Assembly (NCBI RefSeq): GCF_963678635.1
Contig: NC_087067.1
Location: 24,251,547 to 24,315,546, forward strand
Direction of reading: 5' to 3'
DNA: 64,000 nucleotides
From: Symsagittifera roscoffensis
Lineage: Eukaryota; Xenacoelomorpha; Acoela; Convolutidae
In this document: one piece after another, positions 1 to 12,099 of the stretch
Position numbering within the stretch: the stretch's first letter is position 1
Layout: each line of letters starts with the position of its first letter
Translations under genes and position numbers: made by a program
The notes under the pieces: model-generated
What the model was told of the DNA's origin: nothing
The model's database searches: none
The model's input: only the letters and a program-made list of their open reading frames with translations

Positions 1-537
1 TTTCGACTTTCGATAAAAAAGTAGCGGTATATTTGTGCTCGGGTGGGTTTTTTTTCTTCAGACAAATTTCGACGTTTTAACTAGCCATTTTTGACGGAAT
101 TTTTTTATATCATTCGAAAGCTATTGATGTCCTGAGCTTAAATTTGAAGAGATATTTCACCTGTGATCATTTTTCGTAACTTTATGAGGGTTTAAAGATT
201 GCAATTTTGACCATTTTGACCAATTTGGGACAATTAACACGCGATATATTTAGCGCTATTAACGCGTAAGCGCAGATTTAATGCGTCTTAGAATTTGTTT
301 CAAGTTGGATGAAAGAAGCTTATTGCCATAATTGATTTGTTACAATGAGCAAAATTCATTCATTTGTAATTTATATGGCGTGTGGGGGATGCTTTCGTGA
401 AAAATCTTCAAATTTTAGAAATAGATTTTTTTCATTTTTTTGTATTACATTTAATTTTTTATGTTACTACTGCTCCATAAACCTTGAAAGGCAGTCGGAA
501 CATTCAGGGCTTCGCCTTGATACGAGCAGTCTTGTTT
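1..537 (+). mobile_element. Family A Helentron-like element, copy A1 (cut by window edge)
   Basis: This is a non-autonomous repeat of about 540 bp seen many times in the window. It begins inside the family's 5' end (TTTCGACTTTCG...) and ends ...GAGCAGTCTTGTT. Near the 3' end the motif GTCGGAACATTC, the inverted complement of the family's start GTTCCGAC, precedes a hairpin (AGGGC-TTC-GCC..) about 15 nt before the end. This asymmetric layout is known for Helentron/HINE elements. There is no coding capacity. The first few bases are missing because the window starts here. Confidence 0.6.
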
Positions 538-539
538 AT

Positions 540-700
540 TCTGAAAATAGTTTCACAATAGAACGAATAGACATGATTTTATTTCGACCTTTTAGGAAAA
601 TGCTTGAATATTTTTACTCGGTTTTGTTTTTTTTTCGTCAGACAAATTTTGACTGTCACTTTTAGACGGATTTTTTCATATAACAGTTTTCATTGAATTT
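540..700 (+). repeat. Truncated 5' fragment of a family A element
   Basis: Directly after copy A1 the sequence again resembles the family A 5' block (TTTCGACC..., then CGTCAGACAAATTTTGAC and a GACGGATTTTTTCATAT stretch). It then diverges. It looks like a second, truncated 5' end placed in tandem with A1. Confidence 0.45.
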
Positions 701-860
701 TTGCATGTAATGAAATCCAAAAATTTATCCACAAGTTTCATTAGAAGATATTTATCCACAAGTTTCATTAGATTTTTGTACTTGACATTGCTATTGAGCG
801 GCAGAATATCTATATTTGTGAGCAAATTTTTAAATTTCCGAAAGAATTTTTTTGTTAGCA

Positions 861-1257
861 TCTGGATTTAGAGGGGGGGGACGCTTCCCCTCAGGGGTTC
901 GACCCCATGCCGACCCAAAGGGTCACCCTTTATACTACTTTGAGATATCCATTTTTGCTGACGGACCCTAAAAGTGTTCTAAAGGCGCCCTTGGCGCCAG
1001 TCTATACTTATTTTGGGGAGGGGGCGCCGAAAAACGCGATTTTTTGGTCGAAATTTTCCAAAAAGTCCCGAAAAACGTCTTTTTTGCCTTTTTTCAAAAA
1101 AGTTTCCTGCGGCGCAGAATATTTCGTCTAATTAGTGTCTTATAGTGGTTTGGGAGAGCTCAGAAAATTTATTTAGTCGACCAAAAAAAAAATTCATTTT
1201 CTTTTTGAAAATTCGCCCCCACCGCCCCTCTCGAAAAATTCCTAGATCTGCGCTGAT
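861..1257 (+). mobile_element. Family C hAT-like MITE, copy C1
   Basis: One of five related repeats of about 370-420 bp. The ends read CTGGATTTAGAGGGGG and CCTAGATCTGCGCTG, degenerate forms of the inverted repeat CAGGGGCGGATTTAGG seen best in C2 and C3. Inside are the family hallmarks: a short GGTTCGACCCC stretch, CCGACCCAAAGGGTC and GGCGCC. CAGGG-type inverted termini suggest hAT, but this copy's target duplication is not recognisable. It has no coding capacity. Confidence 0.55.
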
Positions 1258-1736
1258 CTGAAGGTGCATATACAAAACATTCCAATACAAAACAAGGCAA
1301 AAAGCATGAAACGAACCAAAAAAAAAACAGTCCGATTTAAGGCCGCGTACAACTCTTGCCTACCGGCTTTCAAAAACCATTACTACTCGGCTCTGCTTTG
1401 TATCGGATTGTTTTTTCATTGAGGTTCAAATTTCTCCGGTCTGTTTTGTATTGGAGTGTTTTGTATGGGATTGTTGTGTACAACTTTGAAGCAATTACAG
1501 GCAAGCTTTTTATTGTCAAGCAACGCATAGACGGCTAATAAATTGTAGTCAAAAATTGTACCAGAAACATGTTAATACAAACGTAAAAAACAGGGCTTCA
1601 AGATCAGTTCTCAATGGGGGCGTTCAACAGACAGTGCCGAAAAAAACAGTGCCGAAAATGGCGGGAAAATTTCAGAATAATTTTAACGCATTTTCTAAAG
1701 AGCGGGAAAATACTGACGCTAATTATAGGGAGGGTT

Positions 1737-2547
1737 CTCATGCTTGAAGGACCGAATGCTTGAAAAATTTCAACCAATCAAAATCGCAAAGCGTTTCTAT
1801 TGGCTAAATCCCTTTCTCGCCAAATTCGAAGTAAAATTAACAAAAAATGCATTAAATCAGTGGAAAATAATCACAAATATCACAAATTGCGGGCTACAAC
1901 TGCATTACTATTCAGATAATCTCCAAGATTAATGAGTTTAAAATCAAGAATTTTTCAGTCTTGAAAACTCATCTGCTTATTATCTAATCGGTCTATATTA
2001 ACACTAATGGCCTGGATTTATTTTCTGACCTAAATATTTTTGCGATTTACTTTAAGATTTTGAATGCTCAATTCTGATTGACTGAAAGTAGGCTAAAAAT
2101 AATTTCATGTATTCGGTCCTTCGGGGAGGGTTCTCATGCTTGAAGGACCGAATGCTTTTCAAGGACCGAAAACTTGAAAAATTTAATCCAATCAAAATTG
2201 CTGAGCGTTTCTATTGGTTAAATGCCTTTCTCACAAAATCGAAGTCAATATTAACAGAAAATGTATTAAATCAATGGAAAATAATCAGAATTATTACAAA
2301 TTGCGGGTTACAGCTGCAATACTATTCAGATAATCATCAAGATTAATGAGGTCAAAATCATAAGAATTTTTTAGTCTTGAAAACTCATCTGCTTATTGTC
2401 TAATCGATCTATATTAACACTAATGGCCTGGATTTATTTTCTGACTTAGAGATTTTTGCGATTTACTTTAAGATTTTGAATACTCAATTCTGATTGGCTG
2501 AAAGTAAGCTAAAATTAATTTCATGAATTTGGTCCTTCAAGCATGAG
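1737..2547. mobile_element. Composite inverted-repeat element of two tandem units
   Basis: The outer ends are inverted copies: CTCATGCTTGAAGGACC at 1737 and GGTCCTTCAAGCATGAG ending at 2547. The interior consists of two direct units of about 400 bp (1737-2118 and 2133-2547), each starting CTCATGCTTGAAGGACC, with the first closing on TCGGTCCTTC. Short ORFs inside are repeat coincidences. The flanks also share a GGGGGCGTTCAACAG stretch at about 1616 and 2580, so a larger repeat may lie around it, but the N gap hides the right side. Confidence 0.5.
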
Positions 2548-2597
2548 GGACGCCACCGCTAACTATCAGAGAAAATCACGGGGGCGTTCAACAGCAG

Positions 2598-2797
2598 NNN
2601 NNNNNNNNNNNNNNNNNNNNNNNNNNNNNNNNNNNNNNNNNNNNNNNNNNNNNNNNNNNNNNNNNNNNNNNNNNNNNNNNNNNNNNNNNNNNNNNNNNNN
2701 NNNNNNNNNNNNNNNNNNNNNNNNNNNNNNNNNNNNNNNNNNNNNNNNNNNNNNNNNNNNNNNNNNNNNNNNNNNNNNNNNNNNNNNNNNNNNNNNN
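2598..2797. other. Assembly gap (200 N)
   Basis: Exactly 200 undetermined bases, probably a placeholder length. Open frames that cross it are artefacts. Confidence 0.98.
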
Positions 2798-3696
2798 TGT
2801 GGTTATATCCGCATGTAAGCAAAAACTAACTAAAATTCGTTCGCCTGCTGGCCTAAAAGGTGTAACACAATGGTTAGCCCTTTTGCAGACCAAAACTCAA
2901 CTGGCTAAGTCGAGACGGATAAAAACGAATAGAAATAAGGTAACTGACTTCAGCCAGTCGTCAAAAGGAACTTTTTTATTCTCTTTTGCCGTGTAATTTG
3001 ACGAAATGTTCGAATGGTCACAAATATTGACGAATGTTCACAAATCAAAATGGGGAGGAGATAATTTGCTTGATTAAAAGCAATATTCTCCATCCAATCA
3101 GATTTAGTAATTATTTCTTGAATTTGTCATTTAGTTCTGGAGATTGTTCTCTTGGTCCATTTAGGGAGGATAAGGTTCAAATGGTGAACTAAAGTGCGGT
3201 TAAGAATTGAAGTTTTCTAAGCATGAAGCTCAAACAGCCGGTATATGCGGCTGAAAAATATTCTAAAATGCGGCCGTAGAATGTCTTAAAATTTGTTGCA
3301 GCTGCAGCGGATCAGGTCAATGTTTGTTTTGATGGGAGTTTTTAATGGGACGTTACAGCAAATGTTCAATTCTTTTTTTAGTATATCAGGGAAAGCATTT
3401 TCAATAAAAAAATAGTGTCGTGGTCGGAGCATTTGGGCATTTAGGCCTTCATCAGTATTTGAGTAATTTGTTAGGGCCTCATTCTTATTTTAATACTTAA
3501 ACATTTTGTAATACTTTGAAGCTTAAACTTATAAACAATACCTTTGATTGTTGGGTGTTTTAGATCCAAGAAGTCTCATGCAATTAAAAACAAAACGTAA
3601 ACCCAAATGAACTCTTTGGTTGTAAACAATCTATAGACAACAAAGTTCAGAGATCTGAAGGCTACACTATTCTGATTCGCTAAATGTCATTTATCA
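2798..3696. other. Upstream region of the secreted-protein gene; no feature recognised
   Basis: AT-rich sequence before the first coding exon at 3697. The promoter and 5' UTR of that gene should lie here, but I see no convincing TATA box, initiator or conserved site, and no coding exon. Confidence 0.4.
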
Positions 3697-3733
3697 ATGA
3701 TGGACTTCGTAGTTTTTTTCACTTTGTTAGCAG
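3697..3733 (+). CDS. Secreted-protein-like gene, exon 1 (start, signal-peptide-like)
   Basis: Encodes two consecutive Met codons and then a hydrophobic run, MMDFVVFFTLLA, and ends with one base (G) before a strong donor GTGAGA. The phase-1 end matches exon 2 at 23951, whose first two bases complete a Gly codon. The hydrophobic start is short for a signal peptide, and the cleavage region would fall in exon 2. The choice of this start rests on the donor and on phase agreement downstream. The intron behind it is about 20 kb and contains the large LTR element. Confidence 0.5.
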
Positions 3734-4046
3734 GTGAGAACCAAGCAACTTATTTTTAAATTTTCACCTTTGGTCCTACTAAATAACCACACCCCATAAA
3801 AGCTGGCGAAATTCTAACTTAAATTTATTATCAAAGCACTTTTTTGGCATTTAAGCACAACCGCACACCAGCCGTCCCCTCCATCAACTACCTCTACATA
3901 TTTCAAGAATTTCATCGGATAATTCAAAAAAAACAGAAAAACTGAAAATGCTCTTTTTACGCACGGAAGGAAAAAGAAATTTTTAAATGGAAGTTTACGT
4001 GGAATGATATCTCAGGTATCTACAACATTTAAGCGTTGATTTTGAG

Positions 4047-4395
4047 TTAGGACCGATGTGGTTAACTCATAGAGTAATTTCGGATAGGGTACACCGTCTG
4101 CTCGTCACACTATCTTATTTTCGGCCGGATAGATTCGTGCAACTTCTTAGTCTAATACCGATCCTAATCTTACTCTTATATCTACTAGTCTCAGGGTGTT
4201 TAACTAGTCTCTGCTAGGCTCAATAGATCTAGAGTATACTGGCTTATTGCAACTGCTGAAGTTCTCTTGGAGAGGTAACTAATTTCTAAGTTAAATTCAA
4301 ATCTCTCTGGTGCTGAAACTACAAGTAATTTCAGCACTTACAAATAAGTGGGTTGTTAGTTGGATGGATTATGATTGGTCAATATTAAATATTTT
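4047..4395 (-). repeat. LTR element 1, 3' LTR (element sense)
   Basis: 349-bp repeat of about 97% identity to 20541-20889. All 11 differences are transitions. The shared block runs from TTAGGACCGA to AATATTAAATATTTT on the + strand. Because the element reads leftwards, this is the 3' LTR. Confidence 0.85.
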
Positions 4396-6467
4396 GAAAA
4401 AAGTTAAAATTTACGGTGGGTTTACAGAGTTTTCTAGAACTATCGTTCTTCTCTGCAATTTGAAGGATGGATGATGAACGTTGGTATTTGGCGAACATCA
4501 TTTTCTTATCCGGTTCCTCTTGAAGAAGAACGTTCCAGGCCGCTGGAATTATGGACAGGAAATTTTTGCTTCGTTATTCGCCAATGACTGTGATCCCCAA
4601 TGAAATCAATCCGATTTCAAAATGGTTTGCTATGTCAGTTTTTTCTGTATTAGTAGAGAACTGTTTTCTGTGCAGCCTCGTCTGGGAATGGCGTGAAGAT
4701 CGTGTGTGGAAGGGATGCCTTGTAACTCGGATCTGTACGTATACTTGAACATCGAGGTGGTCATTGTTGTAGTTCAACGAAGTCCTTTTCTGCGAAGTCA
4801 AGTCGTACTCTAAATCCTTTGAGTGGTGATTGTTCACGGCATGTCAGTTGTGTTTAGCCATTCTTTTGTTCGAGTGTGATGGGATCATCTAGTCTTTGGA
4901 TTTTCGTCTTTGTTGTTGTGTATGATCTATATACTGCAAAGTATGATTTACATTTTATAAAATAATGTTAATTCGGTTTTTAATCATGAATTTAGCTAGT
5001 CGTTTTCACAAAAGCGTTTTGTTTTGGTTCGGTTAATTTGAAGAGTTACTCACCCTTGAGTACCTCTTCTTAAAAATAGAAAAGTGGTCACAAAGCGTGG
5101 ATGTAGCGCGGTGGATTAGGCCGGCTATAGAGCATGCTCAGGACGTCCTCTCTGGTGGGTTAGGCCAGGAGTGGGAGTATGATTTCATACTGTTTCTTTG
5201 AGAGGTCCTGTTATGTGATAACGTTTTATGTTGGGTTTATGTTGGTCTTTCTTATGTTACTTTGGTTGTGTCCTTTTTTCAAAAATCCAATTGTTTTTGG
5301 CATGGGTTTAACTTGCGAATTTTTCATGTTTTATTATTTCTTTCTTAGACTTTATAATAGTCTTCAAAAGAATAAATTATACAGTTTTAAACTCGGTTAA
5401 TCCGGTTAGGGTACCGTTGGTTTTCTTTTCTTAGTCATGCTGTTATTTTATGATTTGTGGTGTTTAGTAAGCTGCGTTGGTTAGTTTGGTTTAGTATATA
5501 ATTCCTTTCCAACCGGGTTAAAGGAAAGTTTGAAACTTGTTATCGTGTGTTAGAGTTGTTGATAATGAAAGCTTGAAATTTAAAATCATTATTTAAATAA
5601 TTCTTTGTGGGCGAGCTGTGCGAGTTTGGATAGAATTCTTGTGCGATTGAATGAAAATATTGAAAAGGTTAGTACTGTTTTCTCATTTTATTAATTTATT
5701 GCATAGAATTTGAATTTTACTGCATTTTTTGGGGAATTTTTTCAATTATAAATTTTCATCGTAACTAAGTTTACTGCTTCATGGGGAAATAATTTATAAA
5801 TAAAGTTACTACATTTGATATGAATTTAATTACATTATTTAGTGCAAGAAATTAATGAGTTTTAAGATACTTTAACAAGTTTGTATTTTTACCTTTCTTT
5901 TCTGTTTTGTAGATGATCGTGGTGTGAAGACTAGAAATATAAATTAAACATTAATAGAAAATGGTTAGTACATTTTTAAATTTATTAGTTAAAAGTATTT
6001 CAAATTATACTTACCATAATCTTCTGGGGAAAAACCGTGGGGGAAGATGTCGTGAATCATATCTGATGTTGTTAGTAATTTGGCTAGTATGCATATGAAG
6101 ATTTTAGTTTGTAGCAGTGGCCAAAGCAATTGAAGTGCTTTAATGGTGTTTAGTTCTTCGGTGCCTACTGCAAACTCGTAAGATGTGTTTTGGATGAGGT
6201 TATATATTTATGATTATATTTAATATTGTGAATGAATTCTAATATGGGTATTTCAATAGGCTGGATAAACTCATGCGGGATAAGGAAGGGTCTGGATTCT
6301 TCGGCATTGAAGGTCTTTGTGATGGTACAGAATATATACAATTGGGTAACTGGGTCATAGTTGCGGAGGATGCCGAGGAGGTTAGTATCTTTAATGTAAT
6401 AGGTAAAATTAAGGAAAATGGTGACGTGTCTTTGAGTTAAGAAAATAAAAACGATGGTGAGGTTGTC
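4396..6467 (-). other. LTR element 1, long 3' non-coding stretch
   Basis: About 2 kb between the last minus-strand ORF and the 3' LTR with no sustained frame on either strand. A clear polypurine tract next to the LTR is not evident on the sense strand. Small open frames here (for example at 5179-5400 on the + strand) have no coding features I can support. Confidence 0.5.
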
Positions 6468-7326
6468 TTATGGGGTGTGTAAATCAAAATGATTTTGTAT
6501 AAAACGATAGTATGTATATGTGTGCGTTTGTTTAGTGCGTAACATAATATTGTGGGAACAGTGCAAATTGCGTTCCTGTGGTGAAAGAAAGTGAAAGGTT
6601 TGTGAAAATAACTGAAATTTATCATAGAAGCTCTCGTATGCCTGAATATCAGCTAGTGATTCTGAAATAATGTGGTCATGCTTTCTATCAAAAATATTAG
6701 GTCTGAATACGTATGATGTTTTGATGAAAAAAGTTTCTGTTAGTTGCGGGTTTGCGAAGCGTTCTTCATCTAAACATTGATCTTGATTAAAGCGGACGAT
6801 ATTATGATCGTAGTATTCTATTGCAAATTCGTTAGCGCGGGGTGCAGTGAATGTTTTTAGTAATTTTTTTATTTCCAACGTAAGTAAATTGTCGAGGTGT
6901 TAGTGTTGTGGTGAGTCTATATAACATGTTTTTGTTCTTTTCGATGCTGTCATGAGTATTAGCTAATGGTAGGCAAAGGGGGTTAGTAAAATTATAATAA
7001 GCTGTCCAATGAAGTGTTGGCATTAAAACGTGTTCATCGACAAAATTGCGTGTGTCGTTAGTATTATTAGGTGTATTTAATGTATATTGCGGAAATGAGG
7101 GTAAGGTGATTTCAAGAAAATTTTTTGTGTTGGTGTGTTGCGGGTGATTAATATATTCGCGGGCTGTTCCGGGTTTGGTTGGGAATGGGTGATTTGGAAA
7201 TTTTCGTTTAAAAGTGCGATAAGCTCGGTGAGTGCTATTAGGTGTTTCGGTGGATGTGGATGATTGTGCCAATGATGGAGTGTAAGCTGAGGAGGGTGTG
7301 CGGGTAGGTGGATTTGATGATGTCAT
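6468..7326 (-). pseudogene. LTR element 1, extra ORF downstream of env-like gene (broken)
   Basis: Two overlapping open frames, 6832-7326 and 6468-6878, in different registers but apparently parts of one protein of roughly 280 residues interrupted by a frameshift near 6.85 kb. The N-terminal part is Ser/Thr/Pro-rich; the rest is a mixed globular-looking sequence with no motif I recognise. It lies between the env-like gene and the 3' non-coding tail, a place where complex retroelements may carry accessory genes. The function is unknown. It could also be a host fragment picked up by the element. Confidence 0.45.
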
Positions 7327-7694
7327 TGTGGATGATAGTTGATGTATTGTGAGGGTGTTGGGGTGTATTAATTGTTGTTGTGAAGTAATAAAATAAATTT
7401 TGGGGGTATCTGAAGAATTATTATTTGATCTGTCGGAATGAAGTGGAAAATAGGTTGGGGTTACTTGGGAAGCATAAGACGGAGTGGAAATGGATGGGAG
7501 TTATTAAATTGTGAGTTAGAACGTAAAACTGAAATATCTGAGTTAGTATCAGAATTCGTGCTTGATGATATATTAATAATCGGAAAATCGGGTGGTGGGA
7601 AAGCAAAAAGTGGAATTATTGGGATTTGAGTTTGGAGGTTGGCTGGATGGGAATTTGAGCGATGGAGGGATCCAAGTTTTCGGCTCATCGTGGG

Positions 7695-8165
7695 CTAAAA
7701 AAAATGATTATATTGAGACTGAAAAGTGGTGGTGTGGGGTTGTTCTATAATTTGTTCGTATGTATTATCATTTTGTGAATGATGTGTCAGTATATGTTGG
7801 ATGGGACTTTGTGTTGTATTTGGTCTAGAATTTGGATTATTTGTGATTGCTAGGTTTCGGAAATTACGGGGAACTAATGATAATGGATGGTTATGTGGTA
7901 AGGGTGGCAATTGTGGTGCGGTAGGTGTTATTTCTTTATTATTGTGTTCTTCGTCGTATGTGTTTTGTCTTGTGGATATTTTTGTGTTATATTCTTTTAT
8001 TTGTGCATTTAGAAATATTTTGTTAATTGATGATGAAAAAATTCCAAAAAATCCTACAATTAGTATACGTGCTACACTTGCTTGTCTGTTTACTTGTGTG
8101 TGTATAGCGCATGTGTTATAGATTCCTTTTAGTAGTGAGAAAAGAAATCCTATAAAATGAAACAT
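7695..8165 (-). pseudogene. LTR element 1, env-like C-terminal part: membrane segment and cytoplasmic tail
   Basis: The 156-codon frame has a hydrophobic segment at residues 1-20 and a clearer membrane-spanning stretch at about residues 31-47 (around ARILIVGFFGIFSS). A hydrophilic Pro/Asn/His-rich tail follows. The tail holds PTAP at residues 81-84 followed by a PPLP, a motif known in retroviral proteins as a Tsg101-binding late domain. Whether it acts so here is unknown. The position after pol, with an ectodomain-like region upstream (8.99-10.3 kb), fits the membrane end of an envelope-like protein. The gene is broken by stops, so no intact product is expected. Confidence 0.5.
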
Positions 8166-8998
8166 GGCGTATAAGATAGTTAATTTTTCTAAGATGTAAT
8201 AGGGCCATCCTAGAAAAGCTAGAATTTCGTTCTTTAGGGTGACAAAACTGAAAATATTTATAGTTGAAATATCCTGTGGTCTGTGTTTTTCACCGCTAAA
8301 TATATATAGTCTTTAATGTCTTTAAAATATCCGCTATAATCTTGTGTATAAATATCTGCAAATCCTGCGGTTTCGGCAAGTTTTCATAAATTTTGGTCAA
8401 TTGACTGTCTTTGTATAGTGTCCATTTGTGTTAATAATTCCTGAAATTGTTGTGTTATAATGTGATGTTGGATATCAGATTTAGAATATATTCCAATTGA
8501 TTTTAAATCAACATTTGGATTACGAGCAATAGCTCTGATGCTTTCGTGTGAATTTTTTTTGAGTAATTGCATTAATGTAGGGTATGGTATAAGTAGATAG
8601 TATTTATCTTCATCAGGATTTAATTGTACTACATTGTGGCTATTTTTTGATCCAAATGGGACTGCGGTATCCCAAAAATATGTTCGTCTTGAAATTGTGT
8701 CGACAAAGTGTACTTGTTTTAATAGAATATGGGGATTCTTTTATAAGAACGTTTGTCTTCAAAAACATATAGTGGTGATACTTTTTTGGTGCAAGTATAA
8801 AACCATAAAATATTTCCTTCGTAATCTAGAAAATTTAATAACTTGATCTGTTTCCTGATAATAAGTATCCTACGTAAGGTATTTTTAGTACTGCTAGTGC
8901 GAGTGATTGTAGGATTTGTGTTCTTTCCAATTCGCATAGTTGATGAAGTGTTTCTAATTCAGAAAGTGACATTTCCTGAAAAATTCTACTAATCTAGT

Positions 8999-10300
8999 CT
9001 AACTGTAGTCTAACTTCATGTCTAAGTGGATATCATAATGAATATTACCAAAATAGGTGCTATTCATTAGTGATAGTTCTTGTAAACGTGTGCTTTTACT
9101 TTCATATGGTTTTAATTTTCCACCAGGTTGACCTGTGCTTTTTTGAAAGTTTACTGGGATGTATGATGTTCCTTCATTTATAGGATGACTTGTGGCATAA
9201 GGGTTGAATTTTCTTTTTCCACTGGTCATGTCGAAACCTTTTGCGTATTCGACAAGTATTTCAGAGTATTGTGTCTTATAAAGTGGATTTCTGTGTTTAC
9301 ATGCAAATTCTGTTTCTTGATAGGTTTGGAAACGTGTTAGTTTATTTTCTATATCATGGATATATCTAAAATCATTACTTTGTTTTCGGGATGGGTTTAC
9401 TTGTTCGTATGGAATTGATTCTATAAAAAATTTTTCATGAAATTTTATCATTCGAACGTGTAATTTTGCTACTTGGAAAGTTGTGCATGTATCTTCGGGA
9501 AACCAAACAATTGTTGCTTGGGTCCTTGTTGTAGGGTCACAATAATCTTGATAATTTTTGCAAGGTGGTCTAATTCCTTGATTGATCATTGTGTTATCAG
9601 ATAGATCTCGTGTGAGTTGTACTTTTTCGAGTTGTTTTTTCCAATCAAAAAACCTTATTTCTTGATATCCTTTATTTTTTGTGTCTGCTTTGCAGTTTGA
9701 GGGGTCATTTATTCCAATGTGTGGTATCCAGAGTTTATCGTGTATGTCGTAAATGAATTTTCCGTGTGCGCCGTTGTATGGGTATTTTTTGTCTAATTTT
9801 ATATGTCCTTGACATCGTTCAAGTTCTGCTTGATGTACAGAATCGGCAAAGAATTGGAAATTTACTATTTTTCTGTCTGTATTTTTATTTCTGGTGATGT
9901 TTAGTTTGAGTAGTTTGTTTTTACAATCATCGGGATTTAGATGTAAAAGTCGTTCTATATTACTTTGATAAAATGATTCGTGATCAAGTCGGTTCTTATT
10001 TTCTTATTATCTTGTGAACAATGTACTTTCTTTTCGGAAAATGTTGCTGTAAACTTATATCCTGTGACTGTTGTTGCTCGGGCGTTTGATTACATTGTTG
10101 CTATTACATTTTTTGTTTCTATAGCTTGTGGTTCTGTTTCGCATTGTGATACTTGATTTATTGCATATTTGTGTAGTGTTTTTTGTTCGTTTTCTTCACA
10201 ATCATAATGTCTTACTAATTAATCATGGGGTCATGTGCGAGGCGAAAACCTGTGTTTTGGTCGGAAAATATTAGAAAAAAGATGTGTTGAAATGTTAATA
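8999..10300 (-). pseudogene. LTR element 1, env-like ectodomain region (broken)
   Basis: The clearest open part is 8999-9589 (196 codons). Frames continue with interruptions up to about 10.3 kb. It contains scattered cysteines and WFPEDTCTTF, as expected for a disulphide-bonded ectodomain. The segment between this and the membrane part at 8.17 kb is interrupted by several stops. Placement downstream of pol and upstream of a membrane anchor is the main argument for env. Sequence alone does not tell which viral fusion-protein class it belongs to. Confidence 0.45.
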
Positions 10301-10499
10301 TTTTTATAATATACATGTGTATGATAATCCTGAGTATGGGTTATAAAATGTGAGGTAACCAATTGTGTTTTTTGTATATCTATCGTATTTACATATTACT
10401 TCACTTGTTATAAATGGTGGTGGTAGCGATTGAGCTGTTATATTTGGTGGATGTAATGGGTAGAGATTTCGAACAATATTGTTAAGTTTGATCGTGATT

Positions 10500-11212
10500 T
10501 CAAATTTTAATTGGAAACCATTTGTTGAAGTATTTGAATATTGTGTTCACGAATATCTTCGTGTATATCTTGTCTATATTGTAGTCTGTTGAGTGCCCAA
10601 CTTTGGAGTCGGTACTATCTTGATGTTGTCCAAATAATCGTGGCGGTGCTACGAATGTATTCCAATCTAGTCGTAAAGGGATTTTTGTTGATGATTGTTC
10701 TCGATATCTAGCGTCGAGGTTATTTGGAAAATTTAAAGGGAAAAGTATCGGTGAAATTTGACTTAATGATGGTGTTGACGGGAGAGATAATGTTTCTGGT
10801 AACGATGATAGTGCTGTATCAGTAGAGATATCTATTGGATCATTCACTAAGTTTGGTTCACCTTGTGTATATGAGTGTGTTGCCCAATATGGTAGTCGTG
10901 CGGTGGGATTGGGGGGGGGGGGTTAAAGGGATTTTCACGTATTTGTTAAGATGTTGGTGTTGAACCTAAGTAATCTGAGGGTATACTTGAAGTGCTATGT
11001 TGTGAAAGTAGTGTGGGAGTTTCTGGCAATGTACTACTTGAATTTTCTGAAGTAGTTGGTGTTAGTGACTGGGGTATATCAAAATGAACTCTAGTGGTTT
11101 GAAAATTTATATTTCTTTGTGGATGTATAATCTGTCTATTTATTTCGACTGTATTTTGGTTTTGACTAATGTGTCTTATTCTGTTTGAGTCTTGCGGTAA
11201 TATGGGGTACAA
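10500..11212 (-). pseudogene. LTR element 1, Ser/Thr/Pro-rich ORFs between pol and env-like gene
   Basis: Two frames (10946-11212 and 10500-10847) separated by a frame change at a long G run on the + strand (about 10908-10922). Both are low-complexity, rich in Ser, Thr, Pro and Leu. They may be the tail of pol or the start of the env-like protein. The homopolymer at the break could be a true frameshift or a sequencing error. Confidence 0.35.
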
Positions 11213-12099
11213 ATTATATGTTGTTTCACTTAGGGGTGCCTGTCGCTGAACTGGTTCTAATGGTTCGGATAAGCGAATGTGTCGTTCTTCAAAAGTGTAT
11301 GAGTTATCTTGAAAAGAAATTCGTGTGGAGGTTAATTTTGTTGGGGGCTAATTTTATGGTGTTTGGGAGGTCTTTTTTGCTTTATTTTTATTTGTCGGGT
11401 GATCTGGGTTATTTTTGAAATATTTGTACTTTAGGCCAAATGATTATGGTCCTAATTCGCCATTTTTGGTTGGAGGGGTTTTGAGGTCTGAGTTGGGAAA
11501 AAATTGTTAATCTTTGCGTTATTAGATAGGGGACGGTTGTAATATTATGGTGGTATTTATTTTAGTTGTCAAGTTTTAGCAAGTTGCTTATTTTTGACCT
11601 GGAGGTTGTAAAGTTATAGTTATAGATATGCCTGGAGTTCAATATCTTTCGGCTAATAGGTTGGTGTCAGATATATAGAAGGTGACGGATTTGAGTGAAT
11701 CCTATTGGCTGAATCTGAACTAGAATTTTTGCGTATTTATCAGCATGTTTTCTTGAAAAATGAAAGTTCAAAATGATCCAGAGGTGCAATAATTATTAAT
11801 TTTCAAAATTAAAGTTGTTTTTGAAAAATGCAGCTTTCTTTAATATTTTAGATTGTGGAATGAATGTTTGTAATTTTTACGTGGTTGATTTCTAAGCCGT
11901 GATGATTCCCTATGTTCTGATTTTTCTTTTTGTTCTTGCGGTTGTTCATCATTGTTCATCATTTTCCTGTTCTTTCTTTCTTTTTGAGGTATTTTTGTGT
12001 CTGGTATTTTTTGATTGTTTTTAGCTTTGGTTTGTTTTGATTTTGATTTTCATGATGAACGTTGTCTTGTTCATCTATTTTTTTTTTTCTGAATGTGTA

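Noticed and set aside
861-1257. Family C as a tRNA-derived SINE because of GGTTCGACCCC
   Set aside because: No A box at the right distance and no 3' tail; inverted CAGGGG-type ends argue for a DNA transposon.
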